This document shows positions 32,601-45,661 of a stretch of DNA of 64,000 bases, one piece after another. Within the stretch, counting starts at the first letter, position 1. The number at the start of each line of letters is the position of its first letter. A program made the translations under genes and the position numbers. Below the pieces are notes generated by a model. That model was not told where the DNA came from and did no database searches. It saw only the letters and a program-made list of their open reading frames with translations. The stretch is from Ustilago trichophora (lineage: Eukaryota; Basidiomycota; Ustilaginomycetes; Ustilaginales; Ustilaginaceae), in NCBI GenBank assembly GCA_900323505.1, contig OOIN01000001.1, positions 2,480,001 through 2,544,000 on the forward strand, written 5' to 3'.

Positions 32601-34324
32601 TGCATATCTTCCACCCCTCTTCGTTTCACTTCATACGCATCTTTTCGCCCTTTACCTTTTTTTTATTAGACATATCTTTTTTTTTTCTTCCAGCACCATG
32701 AGTTCCGGTATATTTGTATTCTCGCATCGTCACAATCTATGACCAACATCCAGCTCACGCTTGTGGTCGTGAAGCAAAAGATGTGGTTGAGAAGAAGAGC
32801 CAAGAACCACCTCGGCGCTGTCACATGCAGCCCACGGGTGTATTGTGAAGCATCTGCCAGGTGAAGCTCAGCCCTTTGTCGTACGTCGCTCCTTGTCGCT
32901 CTGATGTTCTGTTCATAAAGCTGCACCACAGCACGTTGCAAGGAGCTAAGTAAAGCGGTATTTGGGTAATCGCAAATCCCGAGCTAGGCAACGGTTTGGC
33001 TGCAATTTCGCCAACTGCAAGCTGGCACTGGGTTGACACATCTGTGCATATTGGGGGCGTCGATCCGCTAAAGGTTAGTGCGAGCCTTTGCATCTTTCAG
33101 GGTCCACAACAAAACCAGCAAAAAAAAGCGAGGAAAATGAAACACAAGAGGAGCGAGAGTCGATGATGCAGCTGAGTTGAAAATCTGTTAGGCGTCCAAC
33201 AGTGCAATTTTTGGAGGGAAGAAAAAAAAAAGTGATATCGCTCGCTCCCGCGGGCAACAAAATTGAGCTGTTCCTTTCAATGCGTCGATGCTATGAAATG
33301 CAAAGCTCATGGGTTGCACCTTTTTGTGCTTCACAACGTAAAGGAGGACAGATGGGGCTCAGATGTATGACGCAGCTCACAAGCGATCCCGCACTCTGGA
33401 CCTTTTGTGGAAGCACGCCTGAAAGACGAGTTTGCTTGCCTTTGAGTTGGCCCGATACAGGAAAAGGGAGGGCGCAATTACACGGCGTTGGCATTTATCC
33501 TCTTGCGGGGACACATGATTTGCTCGCTCACGAGTTTCGTCATTCTAGGCAGCTCTACCTGTCCAACATGGGATAAGCCTCGCTTCTGCTGCAGGACGGC
33601 GCTTTCTCTGGATCAATCACAATCTATCCGACAGGCCGTCTTCTCGTTCCAACTGCATCCGTCAGAAGATGCACAGAGAGAGAGAAAACCCGAGACAACC
33701 TACGGATCCATGTTCCCGTCCAAACCGCAGGTCAGTCCAGAGTCGGTCCGAGATTACTTGGCCCATATGAAGCAACGCAAACAGCGCTTTGTCTGTCTGC
33801 ATGTACACTTTAGGTGGGACCCAACCTCGAGCGTGTCATTTCGTGCTCCCACATGAGGCACAGCACACGCTCAACGCTCTCAGCTCTCTCTCTCTCAATT
33901 CGTCACGGCTGTGCAGCGGTAGATACCACGACACGCAAGATTATACAAAAGCAAGGGTCGTGCATCGCTCCCTCTCTCTGACATCGATGAATGTGTCCCT
34001 CCTCTTCCGTCCCCTCCCTGTCGCTCTTTTGATAGTTCTGTCCGCTTATCCTTGCTGAATCGTTCAATCCTGTAGCTGCCCCACGACAAAGCCCGGTGCT
34101 TTGCTCTTCCATCGCTCGTTTCCTCTCGCCACCAACAGCATCCGGGGTCGCTTCCTCTTCTCCACCATCAGTTAGGGCCGGTCCCAACTTCTCTCTCCAA
34201 CACTCGTTTTCAACCCTTCACTTTGACTTCGCAGAAACATCGCCCATTTCGTGCGACAGCAACGGGTTCTCGATTCAATCTGCATCATCAGCACATCAAC
34301 ATCCTCAGCAATAAAACAAGCGCA
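32601..34324. other. 1.7-kb intergenic region with no gene recognised
   Basis: Downstream of CTP synthase and upstream of the polyQ protein gene. T-rich sequence near 32655-32690 probably belongs to the CTP synthase 3' UTR. Frames of about 120 codons (33202-33576 and 33488-33856, +) have no recognisable features. The last 300 bp are pyrimidine-rich, as in a promoter and leader. I find no tRNA. Confidence 0.5.
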
Positions 34325-36049
34325 ATGACCGGACCCCAAATGATTGCCCAGCCCACCGGCCTGCAGGCTACCCCGACAAAGCGAAGGCAGCGTGGCGCTC
34401 CCTTCACCTCGGATCGTTCAGAAACGTGGTACGACAACGACAACAGTTCTAGCGAGGACAAGGAGGTGGAGGACGATGGAGACACAGACAGCTTGACAAG
34501 TGCAGAGAGTAGTGATTCGGTGGCGACGCCCGAGTCGTCGCCGCCGCAGAATAGGCATGCGGTGTTGCATGGCGAAGATGATGCCTGTGCTCCCGCGGTT
34601 GGGGCCTTTGATGGGAATGGAAATTGGGCTTGGTCGACCCAGCAGTCGATGGGAGATGTCGAAGGTCCCTGCACATTGGGGGATGAGGAGGTGCAGGAAG
34701 TCTTGGTTGGGCCGCAAAATACAGCTACTGTGCCACTTTTGAACAGGCATGATCGGACCCAGATGGTCATGACGGGTACTATCAATAAGCTGGCTGGTCA
34801 GCGAAGGGCTTCAGCCGTTCTGTGGTCGGATGCGAGTAGTACGGCACATGGTATTCAGGAAGAGGACGATGAAGATTCATTTGATGTAGTGGGGTTCACC
34901 TCTTATCAGACTCGTACGGTGACCGCACCTAGGATGGTGGGTGAAGGTCACAGTATCGTTGTGCCTGTCCGTATCCGTCTCGAGGATGATTCTTCCAGCG
35001 ATGAGAGCGAAGCCAGCATCGTGACCAGCTCCTCGAGCGGAAGTGACTCGGAAGCACGTCGAAGAGCCGGTATCAACATGCTTCAGCGTCTGGGAAAGAC
35101 AATCACCATCCCACAGCGGCGTGGGTCGGCGATGCGCCTCGGTCAAGGAGCACCAAGGCGACCACCGTCTCTAGACGAGATTTCAAATCGTGTTGTCGCA
35201 GGAGGCGGCAACACGTACGGCAGGGGTACACCACCAGGAAGTGCTGTGCCTCACCAACGATCTGTCAGCTGCCCTTCACCGTTGCCACTTCAACGCCAAC
35301 GGTTTGGAGAGGTGGAGGTAATGGTGACACCCGCCACACCCAAGATGTCTACCGAAAAGATCCCAGGCGTCGTGCTCAAGAGTGCTCACATGCCCTCCTG
35401 CGCCTTTTCCACCGACGCGCGAGGCAATCTGATCGCTCCCGCCTTTGACGTCGCACCAGGTAGACAGATCATGCTGGAGGAGAGAGAGCGACAGGCCAAG
35501 CAGTGGCTAGAGAACTTCAAGAGTCAACAGCAGCAACAGCAGCAACAGCAGCAACAGCAGCAACAGCAGGAACGACAAGGATTGAATCTGAATCTCAATC
35601 ACAATTTCAGGCTCGGAGCGGGTCCCATTGCTCCTCCGATGGCTAACGGTGCGCAAGCTGCTGCGATCATCAGTCCGCCCAGCAGCCCTACCAAAAGCCG
35701 AAGTCCGTCGTACACTCCTCAAGACGGTACTAGCACTACGCTCCGACAGAGCTCAGGTGGACCGCCCATCCCGCCGCGTCGACGCAGCTTCGGACTCCGC
35801 AACCCATCACAACAAGCTGATGCAGACGAGAAATCTACTGCCCAAACCAACGCATTCAGAACAGTCCAAGTGCCGGATCGAACTCGCTCGCCCCTCAACG
35901 TTGCGAATGTCAAAACGGTGGACGCTCCGGCACAGAGCACTGTGCGTCGCTCGCTAGTGGCAAGACTGAGCCTGCGCCGATCCAGTAAGGAGCTTCGTGA
36001 GGATAGGACGACGTCTTCGATCTCTCGCAAGCCTGTACCGGCGGTTTAA
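34325..36049 (+). CDS. Hypothetical disordered protein with polyglutamine tract
   Basis: A 574-residue protein with no domain I recognise. It is mostly predicted disorder: acidic Ser/Asp/Glu stretches near residues 35-70, and a Ser/Asp-rich block (EDDSSSDESEASIVTSSSSGSD) near 220. A Gln tract of about 15 residues is coded at about 35527-35570. Several short basic Ser/Arg/Pro motifs (RRGSAMRL, PPRRRSFGL, RRSLVARLSLRRSS) look like kinase sites. A conserved-looking island (VVLKSAHMPSCAFSTDARGNLIAPAFDV) lies near residue 345. The frame is open from 34223, but only from TTG, so the ATG at 34325 is chosen. Coding status is supported by length and steady codon use, not by homology. Confidence 0.7.
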   Translation: MTGPQMIAQPTGLQATPTKRRQRGAPFTSDRSETWYDNDNSSSEDKEVEDDGDTDSLTSAESSDSVATPESSPPQNRHAVLHGEDDACAPAVGAFDGNGNWAWSTQQSMGDVEGPCTLGDEEVQEVLVGPQNTATVPLLNRHDRTQMVMTGTINKLAGQRRASAVLWSDASSTAHGIQEEDDEDSFDVVGFTSYQTRTVTAPRMVGEGHSIVVPVRIRLEDDSSSDESEASIVTSSSSGSDSEARRRAGINMLQRLGKTITIPQRRGSAMRLGQGAPRRPPSLDEISNRVVAGGGNTYGRGTPPGSAVPHQRSVSCPSPLPLQRQRFGEVEVMVTPATPKMSTEKIPGVVLKSAHMPSCAFSTDARGNLIAPAFDVAPGRQIMLEERERQAKQWLENFKSQQQQQQQQQQQQQQQERQGLNLNLNHNFRLGAGPIAPPMANGAQAAAIISPPSSPTKSRSPSYTPQDGTSTTLRQSSGGPPIPPRRRSFGLRNPSQQADADEKSTAQTNAFRTVQVPDRTRSPLNVANVKTVDAPAQSTVRRSLVARLSLRRSSKELREDRTTSSISRKPVPAV

Positions 36050-36630
36050 GGAGGCTTTAAAAGAGGGTGGTCCGCGCCATTGCTAGGGCTAGAAGCCATA
36101 TACACCATACTGTATCTGAACCTGTCAAGTTGAAAATCAGAAAGTGCTCCTTTGCTTGCTGCCCGCCCATACCAACCCTGAACTGTAGGTGTGTTGAGAT
36201 CGGATTGTGAGGTGAGAGCGTTGCAGATCGGGGTTCTCGCATCTCGATTGAACTAATCTAAATGGTGTTAGACCTCTGGCGCACACATCTATAGAAACTG
36301 ATGAATATACACGTGAGTAACTTCGGCCGAGGTTGGTCTTGTCCGGATCCGAATCCCCGTTGGCAGTCGAAATTGAACCAAATTTCAGCCTTCTCCGCGT
36401 CCTAGCTTGGAAATCGGCCTCAATTTGGTCAGCCAGGCAGCTTGCCAGTCATTCGAGCGTTCGATTCGAAATCCCAAGTCGGAGCAACGCAGCAACAGCG
36501 CGAACTGTCGCAGAGGCGTGTGTGTGAGAGAGAGGGGAGGCCCAAGGAAGGCAGCCCGAAGGTGTGTCTTCGCCATCAGCACCACCTTTCACTTCTACCT
36601 TTCCAAGCACATCAGCCTAATATCGTCAAT
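36050..36630. other. Intergenic region upstream of eS28
   Basis: The 3' flank of the polyQ gene and promoter of RPS28. A CT-rich leader with CTACCTTTCC precedes the ATG at 36631. No other gene is seen. Confidence 0.5.
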
Positions 36631-37782
36631 ATGGAGTCCACCAAGGTCCCTGTCAAGCTCGCTCGTGTAAGCATCACCTCCGAATACTACGATATGGAAG
36701 TCGACACCCCGAGCCAACCCCAGCAGTTATCCAGGAGCAACAGCAGCAGCCAGCAATACATCGACAGCATAAGTCCAGCATACCTCAGCATCGTTCGGCA
36801 TCTTCTTTGACAACTAGTGACGATACATACAGCACTATTGTCGCAACACTTGCACATAAGGTCGTCAGCACAAGGACATAAGATCGGAGACATGGATTGG
36901 AAGCAGAAGAGTAGAGATGCGTAAAAGATCCCTGAGATGCATCCGACGAGTAGAGCAGTGACGCGGCGAGATGTTGGAGACGTTTGTTCGTGCGATGCTG
37001 TTTCATTGTCAACGATACCGATCGTCTCTTCACTCGCAGCATATGTCGCTCGTCGGTCAATGCGCAGGTCATCTCGTAATCACTGGATTCATTTCAAAGT
37101 CAACAGATAGGGGCAGCATTTGATCTCTGCAGAACACCATGGCTATACCCTATTTCGACCTGATGGGTGGATGCTGCCTTAATCATCGGCGAGATTCGTA
37201 GTGCTTGCAACCATCAACTCGTCATCGGACGACAAGGATGGGGCGATTGGGATCTGCTAGTCTCTCGTCGATTGGCCTCTTAGTCCCAGCATAATCTGGT
37301 TCGCATCATAGTATCCGAGCAGAATCGTTTGATGCTAAATGTCCAATGGGTTGATCATCGCAGCCAGACTACGTCCAGCACACTCGTCCCGCCAAACCAA
37401 TCTACACCTTTCATTCCCGGCATCTAGCATACACATCCAACAACCCAGTTTCCGACACGAATCGCGACTATCTCTACTGTCATGCTGCTCGCTCAACCCC
37501 TGGCTCGGGTCTCGCTTCCATCAACACAACTTCCAACCTCGCCACAACGCATCAGTCACAGAATCACTCACACTCACCTTCACATTCTCTTTGGCTTGTG
37601 CAACCCAACAGGTTACTAAGGTCCTCGGCCGTACCGGCTCGCGCGGTGGTATCATCCAGGTCCGTGTCGAATTCATGGACGAGACGCGCCGATCGATCAT
37701 CCGCAACGTCAAGGGCCCCGTCAAGGTCGATGACATTCTTGCTCTTCTCGAGTCTGAGCGTGAGGCCCGTCGACTTCGATAA
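36631..37782 (+). CDS. RPS28: 40S ribosomal protein eS28, two exons with a 945-base intron
   Basis: Small-subunit ribosomal protein near the mRNA exit channel. Exon 1 (36631-36666) codes for [12 protein letters not shown]. Exon 2 (37612-37782) codes for 56 residues starting [13 protein letters not shown] and ending [12 protein letters not shown]. Together they give 68 residues, the normal family length, with the near-invariant block [21 protein letters not shown]. The intron (36667-37611) has donor GTAAGC and acceptor AACAG and falls in phase 0 between codons 12 and 13. At 945 bases it is far longer than the other introns here (84-115 bases). If it is retained, the frame stays open for about 47 more codons before a stop. 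Confidence 0.95.
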
Positions 37783-38487
37783 ATGGCTTGTTGTTTTGGG
37801 CTCTTGATTTTTTTCTTTTGCATCTAGCTTCCGAAACAAAGTTGTTGCATGGGGTTAGCGTCGTAAGAGGTCGGAACTCCACCTCGACGTATCTCAACTC
37901 TTTGCACAACATTCAGAAGTCGTAACTTTTCACCCCAAGTGTGCGACTTTTGGTAGGATTTTAGATGACAGAGAAGTAGTCAAAAACAAAAACAAAAAAG
38001 CCAAGTCTTTCGATTCGGTAGTCTCTTTCTCGCTCTCTTCTCCTCGCTGCCATTTGTCTACTTTGCGATCCTCGATCTTTCACACACACCCAAATTTTTT
38101 TCCCCGACCAAAACACCGGTGAAAGGATCGTAGATGGAAAATTGTCAGCAAGGATCGTGTACAATCAGCAACACCTCCCCACACCCACACACGCATATTC
38201 CACACACATCATCTTCACACATGCACACACACTGTTATGTCTGCAATCCCAAAAAAGCCCCTCAACCCCCTACCACGGGGTCGATTTTCTGATTCCCTAT
38301 TGTCGAGAGAGAGAAGTCTCGTGCGTCGTGTGGAATCGGGTTTTATGTTTTGAAAGTGTTATACTATGCATGATGTATAGCTTGAGGATGAAAAGGTTGT
38401 GATGCAGGTGCGGGATAGAGGTGGGTGCTAGTGTAAATATCGAGCTCTAGCTTGGACCAAGGTATGAGGGAGATAGATGCATGGACT
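37783..38487. other. Convergent intergenic region, RPS28 / UPF0303 gene
   Basis: 3' flanks of both genes. It contains A-rich (37979-38000) and CACACA-rich (38160-38232) stretches. No gene is seen. Confidence 0.5.
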
Positions 38488-38991
38488 TTACAAAGTAGGA
38501 ATGAGCTTTTCCAAAGCGGCAACGATCAACTGATGATCATCTTCCTGTTTCAAACCCGAGACGACGATGACGCCCACCGGACCAGCAGTCAAGCCTTTGA
38601 TTCTGATTGGGAATCCACCTCCATGAGCGGCATAATCGTCTCCGAGACCATCGAGTTGTTTTCCTTTGAGCAGTCTTGTTCTACCCACTAGGAAGCTGGA
38701 CAGTCCAAAACGCTTGACGGTATTCGACTTGCGTCTGACCCAATCCCAGTTATCCGCCGAGAGCTTGCGAGGATTGCCCACGGCACAGGAGAAAAGCGTG
38801 TGACCTGAGAAGAGCGAGATGGAGATGACGATGCCATCCTTGGAAGGGTCAAAGTTGGAGAGGAAGATGCTGCGAATCAGAGAGCCAAGTTCAAAGGCGG
38901 TTTCGTTGGTCAAAGTGGGGAAGACAAGGGTGGCTTCTTGACGTTCGATGAGCGAGATTTGCTCTTGAAGAGATTCGGGGACTGCGAACAT
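38488..38991 (-). CDS. UPF0303 / HbpS-like fold protein (yeast Ybr137w family)
   Basis: A 167-residue protein of the UPF0303 family, related in fold to heme-degrading or heme-binding HbpS proteins. Family landmarks are visible: FELGSLIRSIFL, the strand GIVISISLFSGHTLFSCAVG, NWDWVRRKSNTVKRFGLSSFLVG, the glycine-rich YAAHGGGFPIRI, and the closing VIVVSGLKQEDDHQLIVAAL. Yeast Ybr137w is the fungal relative and has been connected with tail-anchored protein targeting; I recall this only in outline. The length equals the family's, the start ATG is at 38991, and no intron is needed. Its biochemical role is not established by anything here. Confidence 0.88.
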   Translation of the reverse strand: MFAVPESLQEQISLIERQEATLVFPTLTNETAFELGSLIRSIFLSNFDPSKDGIVISISLFSGHTLFSCAVGNPRKLSADNWDWVRRKSNTVKRFGLSSFLVGRTRLLKGKQLDGLGDDYAAHGGGFPIRIKGLTAGPVGVIVVSGLKQEDDHQLIVAALEKLIPTL

Positions 38992-41410
<2,419 letters not shown>

Positions 41411-41937
41411 GTTGGTGTGTTCGTTCCAATTCTTTGTTTGGGGGTTTTTTTTTCGCAGAGGTGGGGATCGGATGCACAGAGGGGAGGAGTTTGGGGAAGA
41501 CAATCTTTCTGCCTTGAGAAAAAGTCGATGACGAGTTCCATTACACCTTGTCTCACCTCACTTCTCCAGCTAACTCACACCGATGTTAACCGTCACTTGC
41601 CATTTTCTCCACCTAGTCTAACCTTGCTTCTGCAAACCTCAAGTCGGCTTTCGTTTAGACACTTGTTCGACTCTTTTCACCATAACTTTGCCCTTTTATT
41701 TTTTTTTTTTCCACACACTCTGTTGTTTATGTTTTGCTATTGCGAATCGTATAAAAAGATTCTTGTTTGAGACTTGACTTAGGGCTGATTGTTGACCTTT
41801 CGAGTGAGACTAGGATAAGACTACCATGCCACAATCAGGATTTCACACCTCTTTTGAGTGAGGATAGTGGGATCTTTATATGCAAATGTTATTGTGGATA
41901 TCATGATCAGAGTTGAATGGTAACGTTACAAAGAATG
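41411..41937. other. Convergent intergenic region, RAC1 / UBE2O-like gene
   Basis: 3' flanks of both genes. T-rich runs at 41442-41453 and 41697-41711 probably belong to the RAC1 3' UTR. No gene is seen. Confidence 0.55.
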
Positions 41938-44679
41938 CTAAGACTTGGTCTCACACCCCAAAAGCAAAGCCTTCAAAGCCTTCAACGTGCGTCCGAGTAT
42001 AATACCTCCACCCTTGGTCAAGCCTTGCACCGCCGCATCGTCCACATCAAACCTTGTCTCTGTCTCAACTTCTCCTCCACCCCCACTCCCACTCCCACTA
42101 CTCGTGGCAGCAAGCAAGCTATCTGCCCGCTCAACGACCTTTTTCAAATTCCCACTCTTATAGTAGAACAGTTTCACCTCGGTCTCAAAACCCTCTGGTG
42201 GATGTTCCAGAACCTTCCTAACAAATCCCCTCGACAGAATGTACGCCTTTTCGTTGTACAGCCTCGAGTTGACTCTACTCTCCTCTTTGCCTTTCAACTT
42301 TTCGTACGCCGGTTCGGTAAAGTATGGCTCCCGTACCAGAACTAGCGCCTGGATAGAGACAAAGACTTGCAGCAGCGAACTCTTGCTCGGCGTCCAATTC
42401 TCTTCTGCCACACCAGACCATGTTCCGAGAACCGACAGGCACACTTTACCTTCCTCGTACAGGTTGGGTGAGACGCGTCCGTGACCGTTGGTCCACGAGT
42501 GGAAATGCGCGATGGGTGGCTGGTTGGGGAAATCCGAAGTAAGTTGGAAGTCGATCAGGAAGGGTGCATTCTCGTATGGAGTGCCCTCGGAACCGATGAT
42601 GAGCACTCGGACAAGGTCGGAACGATCTTCGTACGCGCGAACCAGGATGGTGTCTGGCAGAGAGGTCTGGAGGACTTTCATCTCTTTTTGAAGTCGCTTG
42701 AAGAACGTTGCGGATGGCTGGGTGGCGAGCGGTTTGTTGTAAAAGTAGTGCGAAGTGGGGGCCGACTCGAGGACCGAGAATTGAGACCATTCGGTGGAGG
42801 AAGAGGCGCTGGCGAGTTCGGTAGGTGCTGAAGGGTCCTCGACGGAGTTGGATGCGTCGATGGCTTCGAGAGCTTTGGAAGCGGTTGCAGAAGTGGAGGC
42901 TGCTGGGGTCGCAGCATTCGCAGCAACCTCGGGCTCGTCAGTGTGGATTTCTGCCACCGTGGGCTCGTCGATATGGATCTCGGTAACCTCAGGTACGCCG
43001 TCCGATACGTCCTCCCAGTCATTTCGCCCAGCCTCGACGACCTCGCCATTGTCGTCGATCCACATGGCGTCCTCGTCGGCGTACTCGTCGTCATCGTACT
43101 CATCGTCGTACATGTCGTCGTCGTAATCCGCATCGGCATCCATGTTCCATGGATCATCTTCGTCCATCATGGCGTGTTCATGCATGCCAAAGCCCGAGTC
43201 GGACAGGATCTGAAGTTTATCGAGCTTCTCGACCAGTTTCTTGCCACAAGGCAGTCGAACGCGGCAGGTTCCATCAAGCAAGAGTTCTTCGACAGTGCCG
43301 TACCAGTCGATCTCGGTGGCCTCTGCACCGGATCTGGCCTTCTTATGGACATCGCCCTGTAGCTGGACGATGGTCATCTCTGCATTCATGAGGTCGTTGT
43401 GCATCTTCATGTCTTCGTAGTCAGGACGAGGGTCGCCAACTGTGGTCAAAAAGGGACCAGGCCAGCCAGTGGGTCGTTCCGAGATCATGACGGAATCGCC
43501 GCGGTGTAGGCTGAAGACGCTGTGATCGGCACCTTGCACGTCGATTTCGAGGGATGGCACGAGCTCGATCTCTGCAGGCTCGGAGAGGGGTACACGCAGT
43601 TCGGCGGTGCGCTCGAGCGGATCCATGCTCTGGACGACGCGAGGGACGCTGCCATGCTCGTCCGACTTCCAGTAGACCCAATCACCGGGCCAGGACTCGT
43701 GCTCGTCGAGGTTGGTGTGAGGGACCATGTCGGAGGCCATCTCCTTGGTGCGGGAGCCGTCCTGCCACAAGACCTCGAGCTCGGTCTTGGTACCAATGCA
43801 GAGCATGACGTCAACGGGGAGGCGTTTGGCTCCATGGTAGGTGACTTTGGCGCCGTACTTGTCCTTGAGCTCTTGGTTCTTGAAGACGAGACGATCTCCG
43901 ATTTCGTGATTGCGCTCCGAGAAGGCTTTGACGAGGGTCAACTTGCTGTAGTCGGTCCAAAGTGCAGGTGGTTTGGGTCGCTTTGCTTGCTCGTCTGGGC
44001 TGAGCTTCTGATTGAGTGCAAGCCAGTTGATGTAGAGGACGGTCTGCTTGATGTCGACGATGGATGCCTCCCTGATGCCGAGTTGAATCATCTGAATGCC
44101 GACCTCGTTCTCCCTCATGTGTTCTTTGGGGATCTTTCCGAGCAAGAGACGACCGCCCATCTCGACAACCTTGACGAGCCTGTCGTTATCTGAATTGCCC
44201 ACCATGGCCTCCTCGACCACTCCGTCGATTTCGCCGATCCAGTCATTGGCGATGACGAGATCGCCGTGGTTGAGGTAGTTGCCCTTGACGACGTGGTCTG
44301 CTGGAACTGGCTGGTCAATCTCTTGTCTGCTGAAGAGGTGCTGGAGCTTGAGCGTGTTGGTGCTGGCTGTGACGACACCCGAGGCGGCATCTGCGAGCGA
44401 GCGCTTGCAGGTGGAGCCGACGGAAAAGACGCGGTCGATGAGGTCGAGTTTGAGCGAGGAGACGATTTCCCTGTCTCCTGATGGATACCAGAGCACACCG
44501 TATTCACCTTCTTTTAGCTGGCGATCAAGGCCAGTTTTGGCAAAGGTGGTGGGATCGGCATCGATCTCGTCAAGATAGCATCTCGAGACCATTCCGACTT
44601 TGTGATCATCATCCTTACCCTCCTTGCGATGGACGACATCGGCGCGGTAGAGGCGAGGAGGAGTAGCCTGAGTGGTCAT
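41938..44679 (-). CDS. UBE2O-like E2/E3 hybrid ubiquitin-conjugating enzyme
   Basis: Large ubiquitin-conjugating enzyme of 913 residues. The N-terminal ~480 residues carry the SH3-like/tandem conserved regions of the UBE2O family (YRADVVHRKEG; GDLVIANDWIGEIDGV; WPGDWVYWKSDEHGSV). An acidic Asp/Tyr/Glu stretch follows (about residues 515-550), then a linker, and a UBC domain from about 665 (FFKRLQKEMKVLQTSLPD). The catalytic Cys is Cys747 in GKVCLSVLGTW, preceded by the family's FPNQPP. UBE2O acts as both E2 and E3 and in animals clears unassembled proteins such as orphan ribosomal subunits; a similar role here is inference. The ATG at 44679 starts MTTQATPPRLYRAD. It is divergent from RAV1. 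Confidence 0.92.
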   Translation of the reverse strand: MTTQATPPRLYRADVVHRKEGKDDDHKVGMVSRCYLDEIDADPTTFAKTGLDRQLKEGEYGVLWYPSGDREIVSSLKLDLIDRVFSVGSTCKRSLADAASGVVTASTNTLKLQHLFSRQEIDQPVPADHVVKGNYLNHGDLVIANDWIGEIDGVVEEAMVGNSDNDRLVKVVEMGGRLLLGKIPKEHMRENEVGIQMIQLGIREASIVDIKQTVLYINWLALNQKLSPDEQAKRPKPPALWTDYSKLTLVKAFSERNHEIGDRLVFKNQELKDKYGAKVTYHGAKRLPVDVMLCIGTKTELEVLWQDGSRTKEMASDMVPHTNLDEHESWPGDWVYWKSDEHGSVPRVVQSMDPLERTAELRVPLSEPAEIELVPSLEIDVQGADHSVFSLHRGDSVMISERPTGWPGPFLTTVGDPRPDYEDMKMHNDLMNAEMTIVQLQGDVHKKARSGAEATEIDWYGTVEELLLDGTCRVRLPCGKKLVEKLDKLQILSDSGFGMHEHAMMDEDDPWNMDADADYDDDMYDDEYDDDEYADEDAMWIDDNGEVVEAGRNDWEDVSDGVPEVTEIHIDEPTVAEIHTDEPEVAANAATPAASTSATASKALEAIDASNSVEDPSAPTELASASSSTEWSQFSVLESAPTSHYFYNKPLATQPSATFFKRLQKEMKVLQTSLPDTILVRAYEDRSDLVRVLIIGSEGTPYENAPFLIDFQLTSDFPNQPPIAHFHSWTNGHGRVSPNLYEEGKVCLSVLGTWSGVAEENWTPSKSSLLQVFVSIQALVLVREPYFTEPAYEKLKGKEESRVNSRLYNEKAYILSRGFVRKVLEHPPEGFETEVKLFYYKSGNLKKVVERADSLLAATSSGSGSGGGGEVETETRFDVDDAAVQGLTKGGGIILGRTLKALKALLLGCETKS

Positions 44680-45661
44680 TGTTGGTTTTCGTAGCCACCA
44701 CAGGCTCTAAAATGCTATCCAAAGGCTTTGTTACGGAGGAGAGATTTTGTTCTTGTGGAGAAGGCGATCTATGATGGTGAGGGTGATAAGGGAAGAGTAG
44801 TCGAATCAAGCACTCGGCTGGAAATCAGGCAACAGTGAACGGCTTGGATTGGCTTGATGAGTTGGGGAATGCCGGTGTCAATGTTTGTCGGTGGTGTTGA
44901 AAACAAAGGAAGGCGAAATGCGCGGAATGCGTTGAGCCCAAACCCACATTGAACGGATGTGGCCTGAGCGGGATGAGATGAAGTGCGCAGATCAGAGTCG
45001 CGCTGTTGACTGCTTTCAAGATTGTACCCTGCGCTGTCGACTATGGCTTCCTAGTGTTGGTTAGTGCGCTTTCAGGAAGGTGTCGTGACGGAAGACAGAA
45101 AGGAAGAAAGAAAGGGATGGCATGGGTCAGAAGGATGAAGAGCATATTGAAGGTCCGTCTGCGACACATGTTTCAAACAAGATGCTAGTGCCCTTGACCG
45201 AAAAAAAAAAAAAAAAAAAAGAGGCTCAGAATTACTGAGCTTTAATCTTTCCAACACACGCGACTCTTCTCTCTTGAAATAGCCATGTGACAGCTGAGTC
45301 TTTGAAGCTTAACAACTCTGATTTTTTCAAGCTCGCACGGTCGCCGCCCAAAATGAACACCAACACATGCCATGCCATGCCATGCCGTGTCGTGCCATGC
45401 TTCGGTTTGGACTGTCAACTCCACATGAACTGGACCATCCCACTGCAACCATCTTTCCAGCAACTCCTCCTCCATAAGCAGCTGCGACGCCTTTGACAAC
45501 TCACCAAGGTCGTATCATCCGACTCGTGCACATTCAGCATTCGGCTTGTTCCGTCAAACGCCCGATCGGCCTCGACTGTGACTTTAGCGATGAGGTAATC
45601 TTGGACAGCCGCCTATAGATACCTTTGCTCGGTGGTGGCGCACGCACAGCGCTTTCTAGCA
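44680..45661. promoter_or_regulatory. Divergent region between UBE2O-like gene and RAV1
   Basis: Holds both promoters. A run of exactly 20 A lies at 45201-45220, and an imperfect ATGCC repeat at about 45364-45402. No gene is visible; the RAV1 frame extends upstream to 45632 only from GTG. Confidence 0.55.

Noticed and set aside
34288..34785. 165-codon minus-strand frame over the start of the polyQ gene
   Set aside because: Overlaps the plus-strand gene and has no domain; the plus-strand frame is far longer.
45201..45220. A20 run as the tail of a processed pseudogene or non-LTR element
   Set aside because: Upstream sequence shows no recognisable gene or element and no flanking direct repeats were seen.
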